Source of the DNA: Rusavskia elegans
Lineage: Eukaryota > Ascomycota > Lecanoromycetes > Teloschistales > Teloschistaceae
Assembly (NCBI GenBank): GCA_011316305.1
Contig: SAUG01000026.1
Coordinates: 62,001 to 126,000 of the forward strand
Reading direction: 5' to 3'
Length of the DNA stretch: 64,000 bases
Shown: positions 34,644-45,109 of the stretch, piece after piece
Position numbering within the stretch: position 1 is the stretch's first letter
Layout of the letters: each line of letters opens with the position of its first letter
Notes under the pieces: model-generated
The model's input: only the letters and a program-made list of their open reading frames with translations
Database searches by the model: none
Told to the model about the DNA's origin: nothing
Translations under genes and position numbers: made by a program

Positions 34644-34984
34644 CCCACAAAATGAAGATTAAGTATCATGTACATTCCTGACCTCCTTGCTTGATCCATA
34701 ATTATCCGAGCTGCCCTATCCTTGAAGGGGCTATCTAGGAGGTGCGTCTGTCCTACTTTACTTCGCCATCCATATATATCCTCGGGGCTTCCTCGAACCT
34801 CACCCCAGCTCCGCCCCCAATTTCTTGATATCCGACCATGTCACCGCTATGCACAAGATCACCTCTCCGTTGGCTCACGTCTCTCGGCCAAAAATTCCGG
34901 ACCTCACATGGTAATTTTCTCCAGAGGCCAAAGTACAGACGCGCGGATTTCGAAAAGGGAATACAGCTTGAAAGCAGCTGCTGC
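34644..34984. other. Convergent 3' regions
   Basis: Separates the secreted-protein gene from the PAQR gene; nothing recognised. Confidence 0.5.
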
Positions 34985-36056
34985 CTAGCACCGTTTTATC
35001 GTATGCGCATGATCGAAGGCCTTGGCGAATGCAGAAAAGTGAATGGTTAGTCCGACAGCCATAAGTACGTGGAAAATCTGGTGCGATTGGCCCCAGACAT
35101 CGAAGGCTCCGGGTCTCCAGCTTTCAGGGATTCGTGCCTGGTGAGCAATTTTCCATTAGTCCCTGACGCCACTAAGATGATCACACCCGTCACTTACCGC
35201 GTATATGGTCACTGCGGTTACATACGTGACTACGGTGAGTACATATCTATAGGCTCCAGCCTCGACAAGCATTTGCCTGTACCCGTGAATGAAGCAGGCA
35301 TAGATTATAGGATAGAAAGCCGACGACGCCATGAAAGAGAATAGGATGCCGCGAATAGGTCTGTAAGAAGGCCGGCGGAAGCGAGGGACGAAGAGAACAA
35401 CGATAGCTGCGAAGAGTTGCCCTGTGAGGTCAAGCTTCGAGATAGGGGCAAAAGATCAGCCAAATCCCCTTATGAATATTGAAATGCAAAAACCGCTGTG
35501 TACGTACCGATATCCAGTAAATCTTCGTACTCCTGGCCAGGCAAGGGAAAGTATACCACATCCCCGGCGGGAAACACCCAGCCGTAACGGCACTAATGCC
35601 AAGCAGATCGAGCCGATGATACATATCATGCACCGCGTGCGAATGGTTGGACACCATATGGTAAGCAGCGGACAGCAAAAAGCAGACTGCGCCTCCAAGG
35701 AAAAAGAGGCCGAATATAACCCAATCATCCGCATTCGCGTCCGGATAGTGGGATTTGGCAAGGGGATAGAAATATACTGGCAACGCCAGCATCCAGATCG
35801 TTGCAAGGAGATGGCTGTAGATGTTGCCGGTCTCGTTGTGCATGTGGAAAGCACTTTTGAGGCTGTGGAGATAGGAGTTGGAGATCGGCCGGTAAGAACT
35901 TTGGATATACTCGTTGTCCTGGGCCCATTCGGGTAATTGGGCCCAGGTCAGGAGTTTGAGCCCGTCTCTCTCATGCCTTGCATTCAGAACGCTGGGATCG
36001 TCGGTGCGTTCAAGTACCCTGGCATCGGGACGTCTCGCACGCAGTCCAGATTCCAT
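34985..36056 (-). CDS. PAQR/haemolysin-III family seven-helix membrane protein (Izh/adiponectin-receptor type)
   Basis: Exons: 35508-36056, 35198-35434, 34985-35137; introns 73 and 60 nt, phase 0; 312 residues. Family marks are clear: the N-terminal EYIQSSYRPISNSYLHSLKSAF before helix 1, HNETGNIYSHLLATIW (conserved Glu-x2-Asn-x3-His), SAAYHMVSNHS and YHRLDLLGISAV (metal-ligand His and Asp), and the C-terminal SHQIFHVLMAVGLTIHF with the HxxxH zinc ligands. The second acceptor was placed at CGAAG (35435-35439), which follows a GCTGATC branch by 15-20 nt and keeps phase; the CACAG 13 nt further on breaks it. Fungal Izh proteins affect zinc and lipid/sterol homeostasis, and some members have ceramidase activity. 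The ligand here is unknown. Confidence 0.93.
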
Positions 36057-36889
36057 AATGAGAATGGGCCCGAAAGTCTGAAGATGATTCAAGGTCCCAG
36101 AGGTAAACAAGAGACAAGGCGATTGGGAATAGACCGTGAATCGAAGAGTCGGATTTCCATTCTTGCTTGAATAGCTTCCTAATGACATTCCAGGATGACG
36201 CATTGAACGGAGATTATGGTTACACAGTACAACAGCGCCGAAACGTGGAAACTTCCCCGCCTTCCTTGATCTTTCATTCATACTTAGGACGACGCGGTAT
36301 CATTCATCATTTATTACTCGTTTTTCAAACGGCTGTTGTGGAGAGTTTCGCATATCGAATTGCGATTGATTTTCCCGTTTGTGGATGAACGACCAGGATG
36401 GATGGATGGATGGGCAACAGATGGGACAAGACGTGGGCTACAGTATCAGTTGAAAGCAATCAGTTTGGTTTGAAAATCTGGATGAGGACCGAGCAGAAGG
36501 AGAAGAGCATAGCAATATACCGACTTCCAGGAGCGACTTATAAAAGGAAAAGAAAACCAGCCTCGCCCTCGTTAGCCAGGCAGGAAAATTGGCAGCTGAC
36601 AGCGGAAAATGAATGACTGCAGCTGGACGAGGTGAGTCTAGGAGAGTACACAAGAGGGGTAGTAGGGGCTCAGCAGGTTCACGACACACAGAGGAAAGAT
36701 GACTTGTGGGATGACTTTCGGTGGGCTGGACTTCGCATCTAATGATCGATATCCTCTACTACTACGAAGCGGATGACCACCCCTATCTTGACATTGCAGG
36801 GTCTTTGGACACAACTCCCTCTGTACGATTGATTGTGCGCAGGCAGCTGAGAGAGAGCGTCATCTACCTCGACTAGCCACAACCCAACC
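36057..36889. other. Intergenic, no supported gene
   Basis: Promoter side of the PAQR gene; only short frames. Confidence 0.5.
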
Positions 36890-37345
36890 ATCTTCCTCCA
36901 TCCCCGGTGTCTTCCCATTCTTTCCCTGTCCACCCCGAAAGGAAAGCGGCGATTATTCCACGTTGTATCTCCATGGCTGGATGGCTCCTCACGAGATGAA
37001 ATGGATTCCAGCGACTTGGAGTTGCATCATCATGCTTAATTCCCCAGTGGTCGCTGCGGCAGACGAGTGAGCATTGGGCGTTGCCATTCGGATCGGCCAA
37101 ATTAATTGTCCACGACATGCCAATGAGTGTTACGCCCTACAGTACCATTGCGAAACGGTCGATTTGCACGTTCCTGGGTCTCCGCAACAGCCAGAAGCTT
37201 GATCCATGATGATGCATCGGGAGGGGTTGCCAGTGGTACACCGCCATGTGCAAATTGCCAGACAATGTAGCCTGTGCCTCGGACGACCCGTGGAGGCATG
37301 AGGTACCCATCGTTGACGAACACTGATTGATTGGCTGTTGTGGGT
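36890..37345 (-). pseudogene. Probable relic of a multicopper oxidase
   Basis: Two minus-strand frames resemble successive parts of a multicopper-oxidase C-terminal cupredoxin domain. One (37137-37361) has PLPMHHHGSSFWLLRRPRN, like the HPxHxHGHxFWLL copper site. After a stop and frame change, the next (36873-37140) has GVTLIGMSWTINLADPNGNA, like the RDTVTLxGxSWxxxRFxADNPGxW block, and then QCSLVCRSDHWGIKHDDA where HCHIxWH is expected. The copper-ligand His residues are largely lost, frames are broken and no N-terminal domains are seen nearby, so it is a non-functional fragment if the assignment holds. The assignment is by eye from motif order and needs a translated search. Confidence 0.35.
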
Positions 37346-38189
37346 CTCTCGGTGCTGTCACCTCGCCGTCGTCATGGTCGTCGTTATTCTCTTCGGAGTG
37401 GTCGTCGCTTCCCGTTGACTACTGGCTATCTGCTTCGAAGGGTTCACTCGTGTCACCATTGTAATGATTGCCAATTTGCTCAATTTCATTCGGAGACTTG
37501 ACCATGGCTCCGTTCGGTTGCTGATTGTCTCCCTGCAAGAGACTGTCGTTCTGGTCCCAACCCTCTTATTGATCGTGCGTGGCTCCATTCGGTTGAGTAC
37601 TATCTCCTTCCATCTACTGTTCGAACTTCTCAGCGTGATGACGAATTGTTGCGTTGCTTCCCGTCGCGACACCAGTGCTTTTTCGGTGTGAAGAGAAGAC
37701 AATGGAGCATACCATCCCCTAAGATACCAGACCCCTTTTTAATATTGAAGAAAAGTATCCTGCCTTAGTATTCAAAGAGATGATGGCCGATGATCCTTTC
37801 CTTTATACGCCGCAGCAAACTTCTATTGTATATGCTGAGATCAAAGCTTTTTCACGGAAGAAGAATTACAGCTTGTTCTCTGAGTTGATTTGATAGGTAC
37901 TTCTGAAGAAGGCGTGGTTGTTTAAAAGTCAAGATTTGTACTACTGCTTTAAATTAAAGGAATGGATTGAAGACACTCTCCTGTTATTTCAAGAGAGTCA
38001 AAGAAAAAGAGACTTCACCCATGTAAGCTCTCTTTGCCAGTGCAACCCTCAACCCCCCAAACATCCAAAAATAAAATTCCGGCTGCTATCCAACAGGCAA
38101 CACACCTCAACCTGCACCCTCACCGTCCCATCTACACCACCCCATCCCCACACTTCACTCCCCCTTTCACATCAACTTCACTCCCCCAT
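37346..38189. other. Gene-poor interval
   Basis: A 114-codon minus frame (37358-37702) contains two related blocks (NRMEPRTI and NRTEPWSS), but is Ser/Thr/Arg-rich and not credible. The DNA at 37,740-38,000 is AT-rich. Confidence 0.45.
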
Positions 38190-38666
38190 TCACATCACAA
38201 AATGCCTCTCAACATCAACCAACAAACTCCCATCCACCATCTCCGTCAACACATCCACCTGAACGCCCCCATCCCCCTTCTTCACCTCATGTTCCCCATA
38301 CCGATAACAGCTCGGCGGCAGCCTCTCCTGTAGCCACCGTCTCGTATACTCATTCGCAAGCTCGACATCCAGAAAGACGCCTAGGATTTCGACTTTCAGG
38401 ACGGGGGAGGAGGGGGTTTGGCGCCAGCCTTCGAGGAGGCGGATGATGTAGACTGTGTTTGGTGGTTGGGGGGTGGTGAGGCTGGGGGTGGGGTTTGTGT
38501 TTGGGTGCTGGTGCGGTGATGGGAGGGGTGGGGGGTCTGCTGGGGTGGAGGATTCTGGGTGAGTGGTTGGGGTTGGAGTTGGGTGGTAGGGGAGAGATGG
38601 TTGTGCTTGCTGGGGATGGGGAGAAGGCTCTTTTGAGGTGGTGCTGGATCTGATGGGTAATTCCAT
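38190..38666 (-). CDS. Hypothetical protein, Pro-rich N-terminus
   Basis: A 158-residue frame from MELPIRSSTTSKEP. The first 70 residues are Pro/Thr/Ser/His-rich and disordered. The last 85 look folded (NTVYIIRLLEGWRQTP, LKVEILGVFLDVELANEYT, RRWLQERLPPSCYRYGEHEV), resembling small fungal proteins of the form 'VYIV...GVFLDVExAN'. The frame stays open upstream to about 38870 without an ATG (through LNPNQNTSKDS), so an upstream exon may exist; a frame at 38777-39085 (MIAPHGYASMLG...) is a candidate but no valid donor/acceptor pair was found. Function unknown. Confidence 0.45.
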   Translation of the reverse strand: MELPIRSSTTSKEPSPHPQQAQPSLPYHPTPTPTTHPESSTPADPPPLPSPHQHPNTNPTPSLTTPQPPNTVYIIRLLEGWRQTPSSPVLKVEILGVFLDVELANEYTRRWLQERLPPSCYRYGEHEVKKGDGGVQVDVLTEMVDGSLLVDVERHFVM

Positions 38667-38750
38667 TGTGTGGACGGCAGTTGGGTATTGGTTCTGGCAC
38701 AGGGGTTCGGTCTTTCGCGAATCTTTGGAGGTATTTTGGTTGGGATTCAA

Positions 38751-40125
38751 GATGGTGTTCTGATCGCTGAGGTTATTTAGCGGTGTGGGAATGAAGAAGG
38801 GAGTTTGGAATCTTTCGCGGCGTCTTGAGTCTGGATTCGTGATGATGGGTTTCTTTCTGTTGTTTCTTGGTGTCCTGTTGATTTTTTCTCCTGTTGTCGA
38901 CCATCATCTGATGAGATTGCTGTAGGGCATTTATCTCTCGGGCTATCATGGGCTACGGGCTTTCCGAAAGGGTATTGCTTGGGTTTTTCTGTTGATCGTT
39001 GGCGAATCAGTAAGCATTTCTGGAAAAAGCTTTCTTCATAATTGTTGATGCCCAGCATGCTGGCATAACCGTGAGGTGCAATCATGAATTCCCGCTTATT
39101 GTGATCAGTAGTACCTTGTTCTTATCTATTTGTTTAGCCAAGGGGACTAAAAGCTTCAGGAGGTAGGAATCAGAATATATGAGCCTATCGGGAGGTGTTA
39201 CGTTCTCCTCACAATCACAATTCCGAAAGAGAGCTAGTGTGCATTCGTTACTACTGAGCCATGTACTAGCAGGTGAAGTAATTCATCGACTCGCGCTGGA
39301 AGAACCTGTAGTCCTACAGGAACTCAGAGCATCGATGGTGAGCGATCTGTCCTGGGAATACTTCTACCAACTACTGCTCTCCTCAGTTGGGGAAGAACCG
39401 GCATTCGAGCATGGGTAGGAACAACAGGAATGCCAACTCACGTAGTTCGAAAGTGCAAAGTAACAGCTCATTACTAGTTCATCTTGAAGGTATGTTGCAC
39501 TCGCTATATACGGACCACGCCAGTAATTTATCCCCCAAGGCGTCGATGGTCGTTGAAACAAAGTTACTCATTCGCGAGCCTTAAGGGGAATCGGTCGACT
39601 GGACCTCTCCGGAGCGATATCGTGGGTTTCAGCGCCTGAAAGGTTGGTATATCTACAACAAGATAAGCTCTTTGTATCGAAAATCAATCGCAACATGGGG
39701 CGCACAGCAGTCGGTACCTCGATGTGGCATCTCAATCTAACGATTGCTTAGCAGATACAGTATTACTGTCGAGATCTTCTTTTTAAGAGCATCGACCGTA
39801 GTAGTGATAAAGAACTCGACAGTAATCGGTTCTGAGAGACCTGGTTGCTGTGCGGCGTACATTGCGATTGATCTTTGACACGACGAAGAAAGGGCTGCGA
39901 TGTGAGGCTATCCTGCGTGTCTGTCGATTGAAAAATGCTAGACTACGGTATCTCACAAATCTGCGGGTCCAGCGTATGGGTTTTTCTTTTGTGAGGTCTC
40001 GAAAACAGATCCACAACGAGCGACATAATTATAACAACTCAGGCAGCTTTCTTCGCATACACGACAGCAAGCCGCCGTCCCTTCAATGCTGGCAGATCTG
40101 ACTTATTAACCTTTACCAGACGACC
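38751..40125. other. Gene-poor interval containing a short diverged repeat
   Basis: Only short frames apart from the possible upstream exon at 38777-39085. Holds repeat copy A at 39680-39750. Confidence 0.45.
39680..39750 (+). repeat. Diverged direct repeat, copy A
   Basis: About 71 nt matching 42798-42868 at roughly 72% identity by hand alignment, with a well-conserved core (cagtcggtacctcgatgtgg here). The two copies are in the same orientation on either side of the monooxygenase gene. Confidence 0.6.
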
Positions 40126-42263
40126 TTAGAGAATCGAGACCATGACCAGTTCCAACGAGATCTCGATGGACGCGCCGAGGATGAGCATATCCGGGCCGTA
40201 GATGATATCGATTGCCGTGGAGAGATCGATGCGGTATTGATAGAGCGAGTTGAGCTTGCCGTCTGATGGGACTTGAATGGGGGACTTGGCTCACGCCGTT
40301 GTTGCGAAGGGTACCGAATCTGATAATGGGCCCCAAAGCCTTCACTTCCGTTTCCATTACTCTCTGAGTCGATCTCTCGGCCGAACTTGTCAATGTATTC
40401 GGCACGAACGCGATGCAAATCTTTCTTACTGCTTGGAACGAACGAGTCCCATAGCCAGAATCGACGATGAGAGGATAGACCGAGTTCGTGAAACAACCTG
40501 TCCGTGTACCCGGTCTGGTCTGCCGACATCCAGTGGCCTCTGTTACCATTAGAAAGGTATCTGCGTCGACACCACGCTACGAATAGGGCGACGTTCTTTT
40601 GTCGTTGCTCCAATGGAGGTAACTTGACCTTACCATCGAGGTAAGCAGTCGCCCATATGGCTTGGCATTCAGCAACGCGGAAGTAATTGGCGACCAGAAC
40701 ATGGCCAACGAAGGCGATTGAGTGATCGCGAAGGGGCGATATGCCATTGTAAAGTCGATAGGGGGTCTCTGTCATTGGCGTGTGGTAGTGCTCCGGCGGA
40801 TCTGCGAGGACTGGGAACCGATTGAGTACTTCTCGATCAGCGTCTTTCTCAAGACCCTCCCACATCTTGGCTTTATCTGCTGGGTACGTCTCGACTGATT
40901 GCGGAATTCCCAGATCTGTTAGCAAATCTTGATCAAAGAAACTCAGGGAAGGTATCCAGCCAGTACCGCACAAGATGGCATCGCAACGGATATCTTCATC
41001 AGACCTCAGACGGATATTGCCCTTCTGGAGTTCTTTAATGTCTTCATACCGAATCTGCACATTCTGAGCGATGGTGTCCCAAAATTTGGGTCGATTGATG
41101 AGGCCTGCGCCCTGGTTCTGCCAGAAAACAGGCGTAACGGGTTTTAGATTTTGGAAGCCGTTCTTTCTCGCTTCTGGGCCTCGATCATCAAAATTTGGAG
41201 CTTCGGCAACGGTCTTGTTTGTTGCGTCCCAGAATTTTGTCAATTGTTTCCTGCCTACGCGTGTCCGCTGGAGGAAACGGTTCCACCAAGAGTCCGCATT
41301 GAAAAGTGAGGGCGACAGGATGGTCATGAACCGGATGGTACTCAAGGCATATATCGTGCTTGGTGAAACCTTCGAATCTATTGATACAAAGAATCCTGGG
41401 CCTGTGCCGGTCTTTCGAATAATCCATGTCACCTTCTTTCCAGCCTGGACGCAGTCATAAACAAGGTCAGCAGCGGACTTGGCACCACCGAGGACAGTAA
41501 TTCTCTCGAGATCTGGCGTAGAGACCACGGTCGATTGGCCGAAGTCTTTCTGATGTATGATTGGACACCCGAAGTTCTCTTTGCTGGAGCAAATTTCCGA
41601 GTCAGCATGTCTTTTATTTAATGTCTCGGCCAAGCAACCCTTCTTCGTGAGCAGTTTAGGCAACCGATACTTTAACAAGCTGCTAAGTTGGAAACGCTAC
41701 CGGAGCATGGTGGAGAGAGGACAACTCGATAGCTAGCTTCAACCATGTTTCACAGCTCGATGTTTGAGGGAGGCTCACCCTGGTAATCTAGGCATATTGG
41801 GGACTGAGGTCAACCCACTTGCGATGATGAGCTTGGTTGACTGGATGACAACCTCTCCTGTAGCATCTCTGCCAGAGACAGCCCATTCACCGCTCTCCTT
41901 GGTAATGTGTTGGACATGGAAATTGAACCTGGTCCTCTGTCTTATTGTCTGGCCAGCATACACGCGCCGGTCGATGTAGTCTTCGAGGTATTGCGAAGTG
42001 TACTTGGCCTTGAAGACACCATTGAACATGTCTTCTTCTGGCGGCTTGGGCATTGACATATCGGAGTACTCCCAAGTGCCAAAAGGAGACTGGGTGTAGA
42101 AAGTGTCGAAGACTCTTGACTGATTCCAGACGCCTCCCACCGATGCATCCTTTTCGAGAAGGATGAGCTTGCAATGCGGGTGAATGTCCAAGTAGAACTT
42201 AGCAGCTGCAATTCCACAGATGCCTGCCCCAACGACAGCAACATCGAAGTGTGAAGACTCCAT
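40126..42263 (-). CDS. FAD/NAD(P)-binding flavin monooxygenase-like enzyme
   Basis: Start MESSHFDVAVVGAGICGIAAAK with the FAD-binding GxGxxG. Exon 1 is 41779-42263; a 195-nt intron (GTGAGC donor, TGCTGAC branch, TCCAG acceptor) leads to exon 2 from 41583. Exon 1 continues with LILLEKDASVGGVWNQSRV and the typical TQSPFGTWEYSD. Exon 2 has NFGCPIIHQKDFG (related to the monooxygenase fingerprint), a second nucleotide-binding motif ITVLGGAKSAADLVYD, ILCGTGWIPS and AFVGHVLVANYFRVAE. The 3' end is ambiguous. Unspliced, exon 2 ends at 40113 with a Ser/Arg-rich tail (651 residues); splicing 40272-40360 (donor GTAATG, acceptor CAAG) gives a tail reading GKLNSLYQYRIDLSTAIDII and a stop at 40126 (617 residues). 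I prefer the latter. Oxygenation of an N, S or ketone substrate is expected; the substrate is unknown. Confidence 0.85.
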
Positions 42264-42607
42264 CCAGGGAAAGTCGCCGGCCTACTTTTCAAAGTCTCAG
42301 ACTCGTTGGGAATGATTTGCCTGTTACTCACAGACTATCTTACGGCCCGTTGATCATGTATACCCCGAGACGCATCGCTTACACGTAAGACTCACGGTAT
42401 TACAGTCATCTTCCAGATGCCTAATTCAGCGTCACGCCACCAACTTCTCGGCACGAAGACAGAGTAAGAACTAACCTTACTTTGGGCATCTGAGTCATCG
42501 CAACTTCCACTATTCCGATCCCATGATGAAAGGTATCCGTATCACTTCCGCTGCTAGGGTCGCCGTCTCACGGCTCTCGGTAAAGCACAAAAATCCGGGC
42601 ACTAAGC

Positions 42608-42663
42608 CTATGGTCTTATGGATTGGCAGGGCATCCGATTTGGCTGGCAGTCGAAGTATCGAG
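42608..42663 (+). repeat. Short dispersed repeat, copy 1
   Basis: Shares the 13-mer agggcatccgatt and flanking similarity (about 75% with small gaps) with 54021-54087, inside intron 1 of the DNAJC28-like gene. Same orientation on the plus strand. Confidence 0.45.
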
Positions 42664-42797
42664 TACTTAATCCGTCAAGTTAAAGTGTCCCAATAATTCC
42701 GCTCACCGCGAGCAGGTGTTATAGAGCGGAATGTAACTCCACGGCGACCCTCAGTAGCAGCGGAAGGGATAGCCAGTATGGGCAACATCCTGTGGTG

Positions 42798-42868
42798 GAA
42801 ATTAATCGCAATGACGGCCGTCCAACAGTCGGTTCCTCGATGTGGGATTTCGTTACAATGATGGCTTG
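42798..42868 (+). repeat. Diverged direct repeat, copy B
   Basis: Partner of 39680-39750; the core here reads cagtcggttcctcgatgtgg. Mismatches are spread along the copy. Confidence 0.6.
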
Positions 42869-43066
42869 TTCCTTACTGCTACAACACCCAAGGGTGTATG
42901 CTCAACAGAGCACAAACCCTTGTGGTGATATTGAAACAGATTTGGGAACTTGGTTTCATGATCGAGACTCATGAGCGACGGGACATTGATGACGTCATTA
43001 GTGCCTAGAGCTTTCCTCAAATGAAATCGTACAATGATATTGAGACTTGGGGATGCATAGTGGACG

Positions 43067-44099
43067 ATGCCCGCCCAAGATGCACCAACGCCTCCTTCAG
43101 TGTCATTCATTGCTGGCGGTGTGGCAGGTGGCGTCGAGGCCATAGCGACTGTAGGTTCAATAAATTCGTTTCCAGGTAGAATTCCACTCATCAGCAAGCA
43201 GTATCCATTTGAGTTTGCCAAAACACGAGTCCAGCTACGTAACCAGAGTGGCGTTGCATCTTCTAAAAACCCTTTCCTTGTCGTCAGTCGAGTATTTCGT
43301 GATGAGGGTGTTCGTGCTCTATACAGAGGCTGTTCGACTCTTGTTGTGGTATGTATCTATGCCTGTAATCTCTGGTCCATCGTGCTTGACGGAGCAAAGA
43401 TTCGTGTCGCAGTCATACTATGCTTGTTGTTATCCATTCTGATCGCTTCTCTCGAAACAGGGTTCGATAGCAAAGGATGGTGTCCGCTTCCTCGCTTTCG
43501 ACTCCATCAAGAAATCTTTCGCAGATCCAGAGACAGGAGCCATGTCTCCTCTCCGTAACCTTCTCGCCGGCATGTGCACCGGTGTCGTCGCCAGTACGTT
43601 TGCTGTCACTCCCACCGAGCGTATCAAGACAGCCTTGATCGATGATGCTCGGACTGCGAAGAGGTTTCGTTCGTCTATACATGCGGTACGGCTCATCTAC
43701 CAGGAGTATGGCTTTATGGGCATGTACCATGGGTACGCAGGCACGACGCTCAAGCAAGCTGGCGCTACAGCATTCCGGATGGGTACCTACAATATCCTCA
43801 AGGATTTTGAGAAAAGCCGTGACATCGAACAGTCCACGTTCACCAATTTCGCCAATGGAGCTGTGGCTGGCACTGTTACTACATACGCCACTCAGCCCTT
43901 TGACACTATCAAGACGCGCTCACAGAGTGCCAAGGGCGCGAGCACCGTTGATGCATTCAGAAGCATTCTGGCCGATGAAGGGGTCAGAGGGTTTTGGCGT
44001 GGTACCACCATGAGACTTGGTAGGACCATCTTCAGTGGAGGCATTCTGTTCACGGTCTATGAAGAGGTTGCTGGACTCCTGAATCCGTTACTTCGTTGA
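43067..44099 (+). CDS. Mitochondrial carrier family protein (tricarboxylate carrier-like)
   Basis: Inner-membrane metabolite carrier. Exons: 43067-43150, 43202-43348, 43461-44099; introns 51 and 112 nt, phase 0; 289 residues, the normal carrier length. All three repeats show the PX[DE]XX[KR] signature: YPFEFAKTR (built by splicing intron 1), TPTERIKTA and QPFDTIKTR. The second half-motifs are also present (ALYRGCSTLVV, GMYHGYAGTTLKQAGATAFR, GFWRGTTMRLGRTIFSGG). KDGVRFLAFDSIKK and the QAGATAFRMGTYN and GRTIFSGGILFTVYE segments resemble citrate/tricarboxylate carriers (Ctp1/Sfc-like), so citrate or a related acid is the likely substrate, but not certain. It is divergent from the monooxygenase gene, 803 bp apart. 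Confidence 0.92.
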
Positions 44100-44431
44100 A
44101 TTTCCGCTACCGAAGCAGCGGAAATTTTACATCAAGATCAATATTCTTTATCTCAATCGCAGGAAGCAAGTGAAGCAAATGGGCACAAACGGTTCTGGTC
44201 GGAGAGAGAGTCCCTGCCAGCGAGAGCGAGCAATGTGATGTGGCGGCTGCTTGTGGTCCAAGCGCCGTGAGATAGAGGACGAAGAAAGAAGAATCATCCT
44301 TTTTCGACAGGAAAAGCTTCCATTTTGATCGATCAAAGTAGCGCACAAACGCCGGCCACAAAACCATTAACACACCTGGGTATCGACAATATTGATACAA
44401 AGCCTGCGATGCATTCCCAGCTCCTTGTCAA
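44100..44431. other. Convergent 3' regions
   Basis: Separates the carrier from the secreted-protein gene. A near palindrome (tccgctaccgaagcagcgga, 44102-44121) just after the carrier stop could form a weak hairpin. Otherwise nothing. Confidence 0.4.
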
Positions 44432-45109
44432 TCACGCGGTCGATGCCAAGTATGGATTGGCCGCCGGGTTGTAGTAAAGCTCGATATCGCCAAGGTCGAT
44501 GTCCCGGTTTTGATATATGTTATGTATGCGGCAACCCATATCAAGCTTCGGCCACTCCATCCGAATCCTATTAACACCGATGATAGCGTGGGTGGCTTGG
44601 CCATAGGTCATCTCACGCGGGTTTCGGGCATTGACCCGGATCGTCAAGTAGGTTACCCCTTCATTCTCTTTGGAGTTGTGAACATCCCACGCACGTGCGA
44701 CACCCTTGTATACCTGCTCATCCTGCTTTCTAGGATCACCGTAATACATGAGGGATCGCTGTATCACGGCATCGACCTGGTAGTGTTTTATCCTCGGTTT
44801 GTAGCGGAAGATACACGCGAGGGTGATGGTTGAGTGTCGAACATGATATCTGTACTGAGTTTTGGGATAATTAGGAGGAAAGCTAAGTAGCTATTAGCAT
44901 AATCCGCTGAGCATGGTTTAAGTTGGAAGACGTGAAACATACAGTCCCCCTTTGGTAGACTTTATCGATATCAAAGGATCAAACGTAAATGGGTATGTGG
45001 TATCGAGTTTCGAGCCTTGTGCATCACTCTCACTGATGTTTGCTGGAATCACTGCTGCTCCCACGGTAGCAACCACGAACAAGGAGAGAAAGAAAATTTG
45101 GAGCAGCAT
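44432..45109 (-). CDS. Small secreted protein of unknown function
   Basis: Exons 44943-45109 and 44432-44849; a 93-nt intron (GTATGT donor, TACAG acceptor), phase 2; 194 residues. The signal peptide MLLQIFFLSLFVVATVGAAV (likely cleavage after AAV/IPA) is followed by one glycosylation site (ANIS). The mature protein of about 175 residues has only two Cys (ITLACIFRY, LDMGCRIHN) and regular beta-type spacing: RYKPRIKHYQVDAVIQRSLM, GVTYLTIRVNARN, HAIIGVNRIRMEWP, RDIDLGDIELYYNP. No known domain is recognised. The two exons lie in different frames, so only the spliced product shows the leader joined to the folded part. An extracellular role is inferred from the leader. Confidence 0.75.

Larger units (their letters stand above)
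42264..43066. other. Gene-poor interval with two short repeats
   Basis: Divergent upstream regions of the monooxygenase and the carrier. Holds repeat copies at 42608-42663 and 42798-42868; no supported gene. Confidence 0.5.

Noticed and set aside
34722..35050. Plus-strand frames across the PAQR 3' exon
   Set aside because: Antisense to a well-supported exon (SHQIFHVLMAVGLTIHF).
37358..37702. 114-codon minus-strand frame
   Set aside because: Ser/Thr/Arg-rich translation of a locally repetitive stretch; no homology features.
40113..44099. Biosynthetic cluster around the monooxygenase, carrier and MFS genes
   Set aside because: No PKS, NRPS, terpene or other core enzyme and no pathway regulator; the carrier is a primary-metabolism type and the MFS gene is 14 kb away.
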